From Pseudocolwellia sp. AS88 (GTDB lineage: Bacteria > Pseudomonadota > Gammaproteobacteria > Enterobacterales > Alteromonadaceae): a DNA stretch of 64,000 bases. A program made the translations under genes and the position numbers. Positions 38,821 to 48,515 of this stretch are shown here, piece after piece. The stretch covers positions 91,746 through 155,745 of the forward strand of contig NZ_JAUPEC010000009.1 of the NCBI RefSeq assembly GCF_030551755.1, written 5' to 3'. The first letter of the stretch is position 1. The number at the start of each line of letters is the position of its first letter. A model generated the notes under the pieces. That model searched no databases and was not told where the DNA came from. It worked only from the letters and a program-made list of their open reading frames with translations.

Positions 38821-39477
38821 ATGAAGAAACATAAAGGCGTATTATTCGATTTAGACGGCACTCTATTAGACACAGCAAATGATCTAGGTAAAGCATTAAA
38901 TTATGTCTTAAAGTCTAAAGGCCTTAAAACAGTTGATAGGGAAATTTATCGACCTGTGGCTTCCGATGGTTCAAAAGGTTTATTAGAATTAGGTTTTGGC
39001 GATCGTCTTTGCGAATTTGATTTTGAACAACTAAGAGTTGCATTTCTAAACTATTACCAAGAAAACATCGCTATTCATACATGTCTCTATCCAGGTATTG
39101 AAGATTTACTATCGTCATTAGATGACCTAAATATCCCTTGGGGCATAGTAACAAATAAGCCAGAATATTTGGCTCAAATCTTAGTACCTCAATTCTCACA
39201 ATTTAAGCAATGTAAAACCTTAATAGGCGGCGATACCTTACCTGAACGTAAACCTCACCCTGCTCCTGTATTATTTGCAGCTGAAAAAATAAAGTGTGCT
39301 CCAACAGATTGTATTTATGTAGGCGATGCTCCCAGAGATATTGAGTCTGGAAACAGAGCAAACATGCATACAGTTATCGCACAATGGGGATACATTTTAA
39401 ATAAAGATGAATGTAAAAACTGGCAAGCTGATGTAATAACCCTTAACCCTTTAGATATACTGGCGACGATAAAATAA
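38821..39477 (+). CDS. HAD-family phosphatase (MupP/phosphoglycolate phosphatase type)
   Basis: 218 residues. Haloacid-dehalogenase fold: the nucleophile motif FDLDGTLLDTANDLGKAL, motif II IVTNKP, motif III Lys in ERKPHP, and motif IV YVGDAPRDIESG. HAD genes directly after ubiG are annotated gph. In Pseudomonas the equivalent gene is mupP, which dephosphorylates MurNAc 6-phosphate in peptidoglycan recycling. The synteny favours MupP, but sequence alone does not separate the two. Confidence 0.85.
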   Translation: MKKHKGVLFDLDGTLLDTANDLGKALNYVLKSKGLKTVDREIYRPVASDGSKGLLELGFGDRLCEFDFEQLRVAFLNYYQENIAIHTCLYPGIEDLLSSLDDLNIPWGIVTNKPEYLAQILVPQFSQFKQCKTLIGGDTLPERKPHPAPVLFAAEKIKCAPTDCIYVGDAPRDIESGNRANMHTVIAQWGYILNKDECKNWQADVITLNPLDILATIK

Positions 39478-39729
39478 ACAAGTATTCAATTTATGTATTA
39501 TTTGCTAAAAAATCAACTTAAGCTAAACACAAACGGTTGTTGAAAATACAAGCAAACAAAACCTTTTTTAAAAATAAATTAAGAGCGTAATTAAACTTAA
39601 AAAAAGCATTGCGTTCTTTATAAATCAAAAATAAAAAGCCTTACTAAGTTAGTTGTTACTAACACAATTTTTCATAGCTTAGAAAGTGATTAAATACATG
39701 AAATTTTAACACTTGCATTAGCCATGAAA

Positions 39730-39745
39730 CCTCACTATCTTGTGA
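39730..39745 (+). promoter_or_regulatory. nrdA: NrdR box 1
   Basis: CCTCACTATCTTGTGA matches the acaCwAtATaTwGtgt consensus at most conserved positions. It starts 138 bp before the nrdA ATG. Confidence 0.55.
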
Positions 39746-39760
39746 TCTGTTTTTATAAAA

Positions 39761-39776
39761 CCCCAAGATGTAGTGT
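39761..39776 (+). promoter_or_regulatory. nrdA: NrdR box 2
   Basis: CCCCAAGATGTAGTGT is a better match to the same consensus. It begins 31 bp after box 1, the three-helical-turn spacing typical of NrdR sites before ribonucleotide reductase genes. Confidence 0.65.
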
Positions 39777-39867
39777 ATTTATTACACATCAGCACTAGTG
39801 GTTAATATAATAATTGTAAATGTTCAACACTGAACATATGGAACTATAAATTACTAACAGGTCTTTC

Positions 39868-42141
39868 ATGAATAACCACCTTTTTGTTACCAAGCGCAAT
39901 GGCGAAAAAGAACCAATTGATCTAGAAAAAATCCATAAAGTTATCGACTGGGCAGCTGAAGGTCTTGATAACGTTTCTGTATCTCAAGTTGAATTGAAAT
40001 CACATATTCAATTTTACGATGGTATTAAAACAGAAGATATTCATGAAACGATTATTAAGTCGGCTGCTGACTTAATTTCCGAAGAAACACCTGATTATCA
40101 ATTCTTATCAGCGCGTTTAGCTATCTTTCATTTAAGAAAGAAAGCTTACGGTAAGTTTGAACCACCTAAACTTTATGATCACGTAATTTCTCTTGTTGCC
40201 TCAGGTAAATATGATCAACATTTAATTGCTGATTACACTAAAGATGAATTTGAAGCGATGGAGCAATTTATTGATCATCGTCGAGATTTAAACTTTAGTT
40301 ATGCCGCTGTTAAGCAGTTAGAAGGTAAGTACCTTGTTCAAAACCGCGTAACGGGTGAAATCTACGAGAGTGCTCAATTTTTATATGTTCTTGTTGCAGC
40401 TTGTTTATTTGCAAAATATCCACAAGAAACTCGCTTAAAGTACATTGAAGGTTTCTACGACGCGATTTCTCTTTTCAAAATATCGTTACCTACACCAATT
40501 ATGTCTGGTGTAAGAACACCTACTCGCCAATTTTCATCGTGTGTACTGATTGAATGTGGCGATAGCCTAGACTCTATTAATGCAGCTTCAAGCTCAATCG
40601 TTAAATATGTGTCGCAACGTGCCGGCATTGGTATTAATGCTGGTAGAATACGTGCATTAGGTAGCTCAATTAGAAATGGTGAAGCCTTTCATACCGGTTG
40701 TATTCCATTCTTCAAACACTTTCAAACAGCTGTTAAAAGTTGTTCTCAAGGTGGTGTACGTGGTGGCGCAGCAACGTTATTTTACCCACTATGGCATTTA
40801 GAAGTTGAAAGCTTATTAGTATTAAAAAATAACAGAGGTGTTGAAGAAAACCGTGTTCGCCATTTAGATTATGGTGTGCAGTTCAATAAAGTAATGTACC
40901 AACGCTTAATTAAAGGTGAATCAATCACTTTATTTAGTCCAAGTGATGTACCTGGTTTATATGATGCGTTTTTTGAAGACCAAGATGAATTTGAAGCCCT
41001 TTATACTAAATACGAAGCTGATCCAACTATTCGTAAAAAGTGCATAAAGGCAATTGAATTATTTACTTTATTTGCTCAAGAAAGAGCGAGTACAGGTCGT
41101 ATTTATCTACAAAATGTTGATCACTGTAATACTCACAGCCCATTTGATCCGAAGCAAGCACCGATTAGACAAAGTAACCTTTGTTTAGAAATTGCTTTAC
41201 CAACGCAACCAATGAATGACATTAATGATCCAAATGGTGAAATCGCCCTTTGTACCCTTTCTGCATTTAACTTAGGTGCGATTGAAAGCTTAGACGAACT
41301 TGAAAGCTTAGCTGATTTAGCTGTACGTGCTTTAGATAACTTACTTGATTATCAAGATTACCCAATGCCTGCAGCTAAAAATGCAACGGTTGGAAGACGT
41401 ACATTAGGGATAGGTGTTATCAACTACGCTTATTACTTAGCTAAAAATGGATTGTATTATTCTAATGGTAGTGCGAACAACTTAACTCATAAGACTTTTG
41501 AAGCAATTCAATATTACTTATTAAAAGCAAGTAACAACTTAGCGAAAGAAGTTGGTGCTTGTCCTAAGTTTAATGAAACTCGATTATCAAAAGGCATCTT
41601 ACCAATTGATACCTACAAAAAAGAAATCGATAACATTGTTAATGAATCACTACATTTAGATTGGGAAACATTACGTAAAGACATTATGGAGTTTGGTGTA
41701 AGAAACTCTACTGTTTCAGCATTAATGCCTTCAGAAACGTCTTCTCAAATATCTAATGCAACTAACGGTATTGAACCGCCACGTGGCCTTATTAGTATTA
41801 AAGCCAGTAAAGATGGCATTTTAAAACAAGTTGTACCTGAGTATGCAAGATTAAAAGATAACTACGAATTACTTTGGAATATTCCTAGTAACCAAGGTTA
41901 CCTAGAGCTAGTTGGTATCATGCAAAAGTTTGTTGACCAAACAATTTCAGCAAATACTAACTATGATCCTTCTCGATTCGAAGGAGGAAAAGTACCGATC
42001 AAACAAGTACTGAAAGATATTTTAACCGCCTATAAACTAGGTGTTAAAACAATGTACTACCATAATACACGAGACGGTGCTGACGATAGCCAAGTTGAAG
42101 TAGAAAGCGAAGACTGTGAAGGCGGCGCGTGTAAGATTTAA
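39868..42141 (+). CDS. nrdA: Class Ia ribonucleoside-diphosphate reductase, alpha subunit
   Basis: 757 residues. The N-terminal ATP cone (LFVTKRNGEKEPIDLEKIHKVIDWAAEGL) controls activity by ATP/dATP. The catalytic barrel includes the redox cysteine region (RTPTRQFSSCVLIECGDSL), SNLCLEIALPT and ALMPSETSSQISNATNGIEPPR. The C-terminal shuttle cysteines appear in DCEGGACKI. The enzyme makes dNDPs aerobically. AGGT precedes the ATG. The nrdB gene follows after 88 bp that contain a small inverted repeat. Confidence 0.97.
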   Translation: MNNHLFVTKRNGEKEPIDLEKIHKVIDWAAEGLDNVSVSQVELKSHIQFYDGIKTEDIHETIIKSAADLISEETPDYQFLSARLAIFHLRKKAYGKFEPPKLYDHVISLVASGKYDQHLIADYTKDEFEAMEQFIDHRRDLNFSYAAVKQLEGKYLVQNRVTGEIYESAQFLYVLVAACLFAKYPQETRLKYIEGFYDAISLFKISLPTPIMSGVRTPTRQFSSCVLIECGDSLDSINAASSSIVKYVSQRAGIGINAGRIRALGSSIRNGEAFHTGCIPFFKHFQTAVKSCSQGGVRGGAATLFYPLWHLEVESLLVLKNNRGVEENRVRHLDYGVQFNKVMYQRLIKGESITLFSPSDVPGLYDAFFEDQDEFEALYTKYEADPTIRKKCIKAIELFTLFAQERASTGRIYLQNVDHCNTHSPFDPKQAPIRQSNLCLEIALPTQPMNDINDPNGEIALCTLSAFNLGAIESLDELESLADLAVRALDNLLDYQDYPMPAAKNATVGRRTLGIGVINYAYYLAKNGLYYSNGSANNLTHKTFEAIQYYLLKASNNLAKEVGACPKFNETRLSKGILPIDTYKKEIDNIVNESLHLDWETLRKDIMEFGVRNSTVSALMPSETSSQISNATNGIEPPRGLISIKASKDGILKQVVPEYARLKDNYELLWNIPSNQGYLELVGIMQKFVDQTISANTNYDPSRFEGGKVPIKQVLKDILTAYKLGVKTMYYHNTRDGADDSQVEVESEDCEGGACKI

Positions 42142-42148
42142 TGAGTAC

Positions 42149-42172
42149 TTGTTACTAACATAGCTGTAACAA
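42149..42172 (+). repeat. Small inverted repeat in the nrdA-nrdB gap
   Basis: TTGTTAC and GTAACAA flank a 10-nt loop 8 bp after the nrdA stop. There is no T tail, so it is more likely an mRNA stabilising hairpin than a terminator. Confidence 0.35.
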
Positions 42173-42229
42173 AGTGTGCTCGTAATGTATTTATATCAAA
42201 CTATAATTTGATATCTTTAGGAAAAATAA

Positions 42230-43360
42230 ATGACATATACAACTTTTAATCAATCGGCTCATAACGCTTTATTAGAGCCAATGTTTTTCGGGCAAAGTGT
42301 AAATGTGAGCCGTTACGATCAACAAAAGTTTGTAAATTTCGAACGATTGATAGAAAAGCAATTAAGTTTTTTTTGGCGACCTGAGGAAATTGATGTTTCT
42401 AAAGATCGCTCTGATTGGCAAGGCCTTACAGATTCAGAAAAACATATTTTTATTTCTAATCTAAAGTATCAGACATTACTTGATAGCATAGCTGCACGCT
42501 CTGTTAACGCGGTTTTACTTCCATTGGTATCTATACCTGAACTTGAAACTTGGGTTGAGACTTGGGCATTTAGTGAAACAATTCATTCGCGTTCTTATAC
42601 TCATATTTTAAGAAACTTATTTACAGATCCTGGTGAAGTGTTTGACGATATTGTAGTTAACCCTGCCATATTAAATAGAGCCGCCAGCATCGCAAAATAC
42701 TTTGATGATGTAATACTGACAACACAATTACTACAATCTCAAGGGGAAGGTACTTATGAGGTAAATGGTAACAGTATTGAAGTTTCTACACGTAAACTTA
42801 AAGAACGTTTATATCTTGCTGTATGTTCGGTTAATGCATTAGAAGCAATTCGTTTTTATGTAAGCTTTGCATGTTCTTTTGCTTTTGCAGAACGAGAATT
42901 ACTTGAAGGTAATGCGAAAATCATCAAATTAATTGCGCGTGATGAAGCTTTACATTTAACAGGAACACAAACCATTCTTAATTTATGGAGTAATGGGCAA
43001 GACGATCCTGAAATGAAAGAGATTTGCCAAACGTTAAAAGAAGAAGGTCGTCAAATATTCTTAGATGTTGTAGAACAAGAAAAAGAATGGGCTGAATACT
43101 TATTTAAAGATGGTTCAATGATTGGTGTTAATGCTGAAATTTTAAAGCAGTACATTGAATATATTAGTAACCAAAGAATGAGTGCTATTGGTTTAGATGC
43201 TCCTTTTGCCATTAAAACTAATCCATTACCTTGGATTAATTCATATTTATCAAGCGATAATGTTCAAGTAGCTCCTCAAGAAACTGAAATTTCAAGTTAT
43301 CTTGTAGGTCAAGTGGACTCTTCAGTTTCATCTGACGATTTTGATGACTTCGATCTATAA
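42230..43360 (+). CDS. nrdB: Class Ia ribonucleoside-diphosphate reductase, beta subunit
   Basis: 376 residues. Ferritin-like radical subunit. Iron ligands and the radical Tyr lie in [13 protein letters not shown]; further ligands are in FAERELLEG and [12 protein letters not shown]. The C-terminal tail ends in acidic residues (DDFDDFDL), the part that docks to NrdA. AGGAAAA precedes the ATG. It forms an operon with nrdA and the ferredoxin gene. Confidence 0.97.
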   Translation: MTYTTFNQSAHNALLEPMFFGQSVNVSRYDQQKFVNFERLIEKQLSFFWRPEEIDVSKDRSDWQGLTDSEKHIFISNLKYQTLLDSIAARSVNAVLLPLVSIPELETWVETWAFSETIHSRSYTHILRNLFTDPGEVFDDIVVNPAILNRAASIAKYFDDVILTTQLLQSQGEGTYEVNGNSIEVSTRKLKERLYLAVCSVNALEAIRFYVSFACSFAFAERELLEGNAKIIKLIARDEALHLTGTQTILNLWSNGQDDPEMKEICQTLKEEGRQIFLDVVEQEKEWAEYLFKDGSMIGVNAEILKQYIEYISNQRMSAIGLDAPFAIKTNPLPWINSYLSSDNVQVAPQETEISSYLVGQVDSSVSSDDFDDFDL

Positions 43361-43413
43361 TTTATTCATGTCAAACATAGCATTAGCATGCTGATTAATA
43401 GGTACTACCAAGA

Positions 43414-43716
43414 ATGAAAGATGCTAATGCTAGTCCATCTATCTCCTGCTCTGATGATAATCTTATAAAAATTTCTGTTGAAGGCTCAACGGTTCATTAT
43501 AAAAATAATGATCAGACACTTTTAGAGTGTTTAGAAGGTGAAAACCATGAAATTCATTATCATTGTCGAGATGGATATTGTGGTGCCTGCCGAATAACAT
43601 TAAACAGTGGTGACATAGACTATTTCAAAGGTGAGCCACTAGCATACGTGGGGGAAGGTGAAATACTTGCATGCTACTGCAAACCTAAAGGTGACATAGA
43701 TATCACCTTACTTTAA
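43414..43716 (+). CDS. yfaE: 2Fe-2S ferredoxin, YfaE type (NrdB cofactor maintenance)
   Basis: 100 residues. Plant-type 2Fe-2S motif CRDGYCGACRI plus the distal Cys in LACYCKP. In E. coli YfaE follows nrdB and supplies electrons to rebuild its diferric-tyrosyl radical. The same position here, 53 bp after nrdB, supports the assignment. A ~20-residue N-terminal extension before the ferredoxin fold is unremarkable. Confidence 0.92.
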   Translation: MKDANASPSISCSDDNLIKISVEGSTVHYKNNDQTLLECLEGENHEIHYHCRDGYCGACRITLNSGDIDYFKGEPLAYVGEGEILACYCKPKGDIDITLL

Positions 43717-43758
43717 GGTTTGTTAGTAAACCAAGATTAGGATAGGTAGATAATAAAG

Positions 43759-45150
43759 CTATATATCATCAGCTAGCACCGTTTCAATACCGTTTACTAC
43801 TTTCAAAAATTCAGGCTTAAACGCATCAAACAACATCTGATACTGACCTTCATTAGACTCATTTATAGCAATATCTAAAAGCTTAACTCTCTCAAAAAGA
43901 TCCATAGCACCAATAGAACATGAAACGCCTTTTAGTGTATGAACTAAGCGCTTGCAGTTATCTTTATCAAACTCAGTTAATGCTTTTTGAATATTATCTG
44001 CATCTTTTGCATGATCTTCATAAAACATTAACAGGATCTCTTTGTATAAATCTTTATCACCTAATACATTTCCGACACCAATGTCGTAATCAATACCTGG
44101 AAATGGAGATTGTTGGTTTTCCGTGCTTTGAACATTCAATAACTCGTCCTCACTATTATTAATTTTTATAGCATCGTTCGCTTTGTTTATAGATATTTCG
44201 AGATTTTTTAATGTGGCTTTTATTGTTATATCTGACGTTTTATCTATTTCAATACAATTTCGACCTGATTCTTTTGCTATATATAAATGCCTATCAGCTT
44301 CTCGTAATATATCTTCAAAAACTAAATGGGCTCCCTTATTCTCGGCTAAACCAATACTTACGGTTATTTTAAGTGGGATATCTTGATTATCATCACAATT
44401 AATAAATATAGTATGCTTTTCAATAATATTCCTGAATCGTTCAAATGCGCTAAATGCATCATCTACAGAAATGTTTGACATACACACTGAAAACTCTTCG
44501 CCACCTACACGACCTAAAGCGTCATAGCCTCTAAAGCAGTCGTCTAATATTTGTGAAAACTCAACTAATACTTTATCACCAGCTTCATGCCCATAGGTAT
44601 CATTAATACTTTTAAAGAAATCAATATCAAGCATACCTATAATAATATTTTTACCTTCCCTATTCGCTTGCTCAACAATATTAATGGCTTGTGACTCAAA
44701 AGAACCTTTATTTGGCAAACCGGTTAAAAAATCTGTATTGGCAAGTGATTCTAAAGCTTTAGTTTTTTCAAATAAACGTAACGATGTTTTTATACGTGCT
44801 AGTAATACTTTTGAAATATAAGGTTTAGTAACATAATCATCAGCCCCTAAGTCAAGTGCTGAAACAATCTGATCTTCATCATCTGAAGACGACAACATGA
44901 TAATAGGAATGTGTTTATATTCAGGTATTGATTTTAACTTTTTAAGCATTTCTAAGCCTGATATTCCAGGCATATACATATTTAAGAGTATTAGATTAAT
45001 ATTATTATTTTCGAGCAACTGAAATGCATCACTGGCCGATTCAGCTGTTATGACCCCATAGCCTTCTTCTGAAAGATCAAAGTCTAAAAGCATTAAGGAG
45101 TCTTTGGCATCATCAATTGCTAAAATTTTATAGTTACTTTCGGTTTTCAC
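43759..45150 (-). CDS. Receiver(Asn)-GGDEF-HPt diguanylate cyclase
   Basis: 463 residues. Residues 5-125 form a receiver fold with the acidic pair (AIDDAKDS) and switch Lys (VTKPY), but the phosphoacceptor position is Asn57 (NLILLNMYMPG), so it should not be phosphorylated normally. GGDEF domain ~135-305 keeps GRVGGEEFSV and KSINDTYGHEAGDKVL, so it should make c-di-GMP. A C-terminal HPt domain (~355-455) has the phosphorylatable His in LVHTLKGVSCSIGA. It is last in the chemosensory block, after the CrsR-like regulator. A comparable partner is the cyclase HsbD, which is linked to HsbR/HsbA in Pseudomonas. Confidence 0.88.
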   Translation of the reverse strand: MKTESNYKILAIDDAKDSLMLLDFDLSEEGYGVITAESASDAFQLLENNNINLILLNMYMPGISGLEMLKKLKSIPEYKHIPIIMLSSSDDEDQIVSALDLGADDYVTKPYISKVLLARIKTSLRLFEKTKALESLANTDFLTGLPNKGSFESQAINIVEQANREGKNIIIGMLDIDFFKSINDTYGHEAGDKVLVEFSQILDDCFRGYDALGRVGGEEFSVCMSNISVDDAFSAFERFRNIIEKHTIFINCDDNQDIPLKITVSIGLAENKGAHLVFEDILREADRHLYIAKESGRNCIEIDKTSDITIKATLKNLEISINKANDAIKINNSEDELLNVQSTENQQSPFPGIDYDIGVGNVLGDKDLYKEILLMFYEDHAKDADNIQKALTEFDKDNCKRLVHTLKGVSCSIGAMDLFERVKLLDIAINESNEGQYQMLFDAFKPEFLKVVNGIETVLADDI

Positions 45151-45238
45151 TCATATTCCTAACAAGTTTAAAACTCATAATTTAACCTTATCAACAAAGT
45201 ATTATGGGTATTAAGATCGCACTTTGAACTTTGCTCGT

Positions 45239-46969
45239 CTACCAAGCGTAAGTCACTTCCACTAGTGTGCCATTATTTTTATAAACTAAGGTTTCACAAA
45301 GCTGCTCTAATAAGTATATTCCACGCCCGCTTAATTGATTTCTAGCATCTCGAGTTTTTAGCTTTTCTCTATAAAGTTCAACATCAAAACCACTACCGCT
45401 ATCTTTTACAATAATTTTAATTCGACCTCCACTTGGAAGTGGATGAAAGCTCAACTTAATATCTACAAAGCCGTCTTTTAATTGAGATAACCTTGACTCT
45501 CGTTCATTAAAATATAGAACAAAACCTTCAGCGGTACTTTTCAAATCAGAACTTAATCCTAAAACACCGTGGTCTAAAGAATTAATAAACAATTCAGTTA
45601 GTATAGTAAACAAATTCTGCCAATGTTCAGATTGACCTTCAATTTCAGTAATTTGATTTAGCGCCATAGGTATTGGATTTATTTTACCTAACCTTGAACC
45701 GGCTAATTTTAATTGCCAATCCCAAGCGCTTAGCGACTCAGTTAAATCCTTCTCTGGTAATATTTTTTCGTCAACATTAACTGTGGTTGCAGTCTCTTCA
45801 ACGTTCTTTGTTGTATCCCAATTTGAACAAGGTATATCTATTAATGAGATGTCATCTTCTTGAGGCATATCCTCACAGAAGTCCATAACATCTTTTAAAA
45901 CCGTCTTACTGACATTTTTTGCTTTGATACCTTTAATTAACGAGCGTTCAAAACGATCAAATTCGAACATTTCGCCGTCGATATTTCTCGCTTCTACAAT
46001 ACCGTCACTGATCAATTCAATTCTGTCTGTCGGATCTACAGATAATACAGTTAAACCTGTATCAGGTAATAAACTGGGCATAACTCCCATTGGAGGATGT
46101 GATGACGGGATCTTATGTTTTATTTCACCTTCAGTAGATAATATATAAGCGTCTGGAAGACCACCATTAAATATATAAACAGATTTATCATGTTCCGATA
46201 CAGTGACAAATACTGCACCAAGAAATAAGTCTGAGGGTAATAAATCATAAAGCTGTTTATTAATTTGGGTAATAATATCGATTAAAGAAAAACCTTTCTG
46301 CGTCATCGCTCTAAAAGTCGAAGCTAAAGGAATAGCTCCAATAGAAGATCGAAGACCATGACCGGTAAAATCACCTAACATGACGTTAAGATTGCCATTT
46401 GGACATAATGCGGTGAGTTGAATATCACCACTAAATAAAGCAGCAGGTTTCTTTACAATACCTATTTTATCTAACGCAAAATTCCTAGCTTCAATCACAC
46501 CAGACATTAGTTGCTCTGCTAATTCAGCATCTTTTTGCTGTTCTTGTTGAAGTGATTTTACATTGCCGTATAAATCGATAATCCTTTGTATAGATTGTAT
46601 CTTTGCTTTAAATACCTCAGGTGAAAATGGTCTAACAAGAATACCATCGCCTCCGACTTTAACACTCTCAATAAAAGCTTTTTCGGTATCATCACTGGTT
46701 ATAAATATTAATGGGCATAATGCATCACTCGATAAACTTTTTATCTTAAGTGTTGCTTCATAGCCATTCATGACAGGCATGTTAATATCCATTAAAACCA
46801 AATCTGGCTTATGTTGGATATACATATTTACAGCTTCAGAACCATCATTAGCTATTATTACGCGATAACTTTCCTCTTCTAAATACTTCTGCAATACACG
46901 ACATTGCATTTTAGAGTCATCAACAACTAACGCTACTCTTGTTTCTTGAATAGTAGAAACATTTGGCAT
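45239..46969 (-). CDS. CrsR/HsbR-like partner-switching regulator: receiver, PP2C phosphatase, serine kinase
   Basis: 576 residues. Receiver ~10-130 (VALVVDDSKMQC, Asp61 in LVLMDINMPVMNG). SpoIIE/RsbU-type PP2C phosphatase ~175-385 (GDIQLTALCPNGNLNVMLGDFTGHG; SDGIVEARN). HATPase_c_2 anti-sigma-type kinase ~430-576 (NSLDHGVLGL; DSGSGFD; GRGIYLLEQL). This three-domain layout is that of Shewanella CrsR and Pseudomonas HsbR. Those proteins switch the phosphorylation of a STAS partner and so release or sequester a sigma or anti-sigma factor. Its STAS partner is encoded 2 bp upstream, which makes the pair convincing. Confidence 0.88.
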   Translation of the reverse strand: MPNVSTIQETRVALVVDDSKMQCRVLQKYLEEESYRVIIANDGSEAVNMYIQHKPDLVLMDINMPVMNGYEATLKIKSLSSDALCPLIFITSDDTEKAFIESVKVGGDGILVRPFSPEVFKAKIQSIQRIIDLYGNVKSLQQEQQKDAELAEQLMSGVIEARNFALDKIGIVKKPAALFSGDIQLTALCPNGNLNVMLGDFTGHGLRSSIGAIPLASTFRAMTQKGFSLIDIITQINKQLYDLLPSDLFLGAVFVTVSEHDKSVYIFNGGLPDAYILSTEGEIKHKIPSSHPPMGVMPSLLPDTGLTVLSVDPTDRIELISDGIVEARNIDGEMFEFDRFERSLIKGIKAKNVSKTVLKDVMDFCEDMPQEDDISLIDIPCSNWDTTKNVEETATTVNVDEKILPEKDLTESLSAWDWQLKLAGSRLGKINPIPMALNQITEIEGQSEHWQNLFTILTELFINSLDHGVLGLSSDLKSTAEGFVLYFNERESRLSQLKDGFVDIKLSFHPLPSGGRIKIIVKDSGSGFDVELYREKLKTRDARNQLSGRGIYLLEQLCETLVYKNNGTLVEVTYAW

Positions 46970-46971
46970 GC

Positions 46972-47280
46972 TTAATACTCTATCTTTAATAACCGATGAA
47001 ATTGAGCTATTTCTAGTATTTTGTTCACTGTATCGCTAGGTTTTCTTATGGTTACAGTACCTGAAAGTACTTCCGCGTGATCTTTCAATAGCAAAATCAT
47101 GCCTAGAGCCGAGCTATCCATATATGATGTTGATGACAAATCTAGAACAAACTCTGTATTATTAGTTTTTACATTAATGTAGGCATCTCTAAAGGCTTGA
47201 TGTAATGAAAAGTCAAAGCGCTCTTCTATCCTAATAATCAATTGATTATTTTCTTTTGACAAATTAACTTTTATAGCCAT
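46972..47280 (-). CDS. STAS-domain anti-sigma factor antagonist (CrsA/HsbA-like)
   Basis: 102 residues, a single STAS domain. The phosphorylation site region LDLSSTSYMDSSALGMILLL offers Ser56/Ser57 as target. In SpoIIAA-like proteins phosphorylation here by the partner kinase, and its removal by the PP2C domain, decides which partner is bound. The gene ends 2 bp before the kinase/phosphatase gene, so the two should be made in fixed ratio. Confidence 0.9.
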   Translation of the reverse strand: MAIKVNLSKENNQLIIRIEERFDFSLHQAFRDAYINVKTNNTEFVLDLSSTSYMDSSALGMILLLKDHAEVLSGTVTIRKPSDTVNKILEIAQFHRLLKIEY

Positions 47281-47309
47281 TTCTTATTCCTTAATATTTA
47301 TAAATTTAT

Positions 47310-48515
47310 TTAAAAAAGATCAATATCACCTTCATCCATTGATGATTGTGATACAGAACGTTGATTATTAATTTTATTAGTCTTATCAGTTACATCATGG
47401 CAATTTAACAGAATGTCTTGCAAGGTATTAGTAATATTTTTATCTGATAAATTAATCATTGAGAGTTTATGACTGATTGAAGTTAAATTATCCAAATTAT
47501 ATTTTAATGAGGTAAGTGTTTGATTCGTCAGGTCTTCAAATTGTAATGACCTCACACCTATTGATACTGTGTCATTTATTTGAGGAGTTAACCCTGCTAG
47601 ATTATCAATTATTTCACTACTTTCTTTATTAATTCTTGCTACATTAACGACCATATTGCTAACGTTTTCTTTAGATTCTAAGGTTGAAGTCATATCAGCA
47701 GAGGCCATAACTTCTACAGAATCTCGCAGATTTCCTATTATAGTTTGTGTCTTAAATATTTCTTTTCGAATATCGTTATTTAATTCAGTAGAATTAACAG
47801 ATAAAGACCTTACTTCAGAAGCTACTACAGCAAAGCCACGCCCAGCATCGCCAGCTCTTGCTGCCTCAATAGCGGCATTCAACGCTAATAAATTTGTTTG
47901 ACTGGCTAGGTTTTCAACCTCTGCTAATAAATTAAAAATACCATCAAGTTGTTTAGACATTTCTTCAGTGAAAGACATAGCTTGTAAGCTCTGTTTACTG
48001 GTGGTTATAATAACATTTACAAATTCTTCTAGTGTTCGACTTGAATCATTAACAAAGTCTTCTAATGAAGTTTCCTTTTCATCACCAATATTCCGGTGAT
48101 TATTAATAACGCGGTTCATCATTTGCTGTTGTTCACAACTCAAGCTTTGTAAATGTTTAAAACTTTGTGATAAACCCTCTGTGGCATCCCTTACAAGAGT
48201 ATTGGTACGGTTTATCTCATTATCAATCACAGATACCTGCTGATCTACTAATTCGCTGATCTGTTCCAAGGTTGTGTGGATAAGTTTATCACTATCACTT
48301 TGTGATCTTTCCGTATATTTAGGAACATTTTCATCTTTTATACGGGTAAAAATTGCAGTTTTTCTCGATACAAAAATAAAATATAATAAAACTAACGAGA
48401 CAGTAAGTGCCATCAAGAAGCTTATGACACCAAATCCACTATATAATACGTGAGCTAATTGGCAAATCGAAATAACAAAACCTATCAATAAAAGTGTCAT
48501 GGCTTTAATTTTCAT
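47310..48515 (-). CDS. Short membrane methyl-accepting chemotaxis-like protein
   Basis: 401 residues. Two closely spaced N-terminal membrane helices ([20 protein letters not shown] and [18 protein letters not shown]) leave almost no periplasmic loop, so sensing must be in or near the membrane or by a partner. The signalling hairpin tip is present ([34 protein letters not shown]). The rest is coiled coil. It overlaps the end of cheB by 11 bp. Its end lies 30 bp before the STAS gene, tying chemoreceptor and partner-switch genes together. Confidence 0.85.
   Translation of the reverse strand: MKIKAMTLLLIGFVISICQLAHVLYSGFGVISFLMALTVSLVLLYFIFVSRKTAIFTRIKDENVPKYTERSQSDSDKLIHTTLEQISELVDQQVSVIDNEINRTNTLVRDATEGLSQSFKHLQSLSCEQQQMMNRVINNHRNIGDEKETSLEDFVNDSSRTLEEFVNVIITTSKQSLQAMSFTEEMSKQLDGIFNLLAEVENLASQTNLLALNAAIEAARAGDAGRGFAVVASEVRSLSVNSTELNNDIRKEIFKTQTIIGNLRDSVEVMASADMTSTLESKENVSNMVVNVARINKESSEIIDNLAGLTPQINDTVSIGVRSLQFEDLTNQTLTSLKYNLDNLTSISHKLSMINLSDKNITNTLQDILLNCHDVTDKTNKINNQRSVSQSSMDEGDIDLF

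Larger units (their letters stand above)
39478..39867. other. Intergenic region upstream of nrdA
   Basis: 390 bp, AT-rich. It contains two NrdR-box-like 16-mers at 39730-39745 and 39761-39776. No small ORF is convincing. Confidence 0.6.

Noticed and set aside
43717..43758. GGTTT...AAACC hairpin as terminator of the nrd operon
   Set aside because: The five-pair stem has no T tract and is too weak to call.
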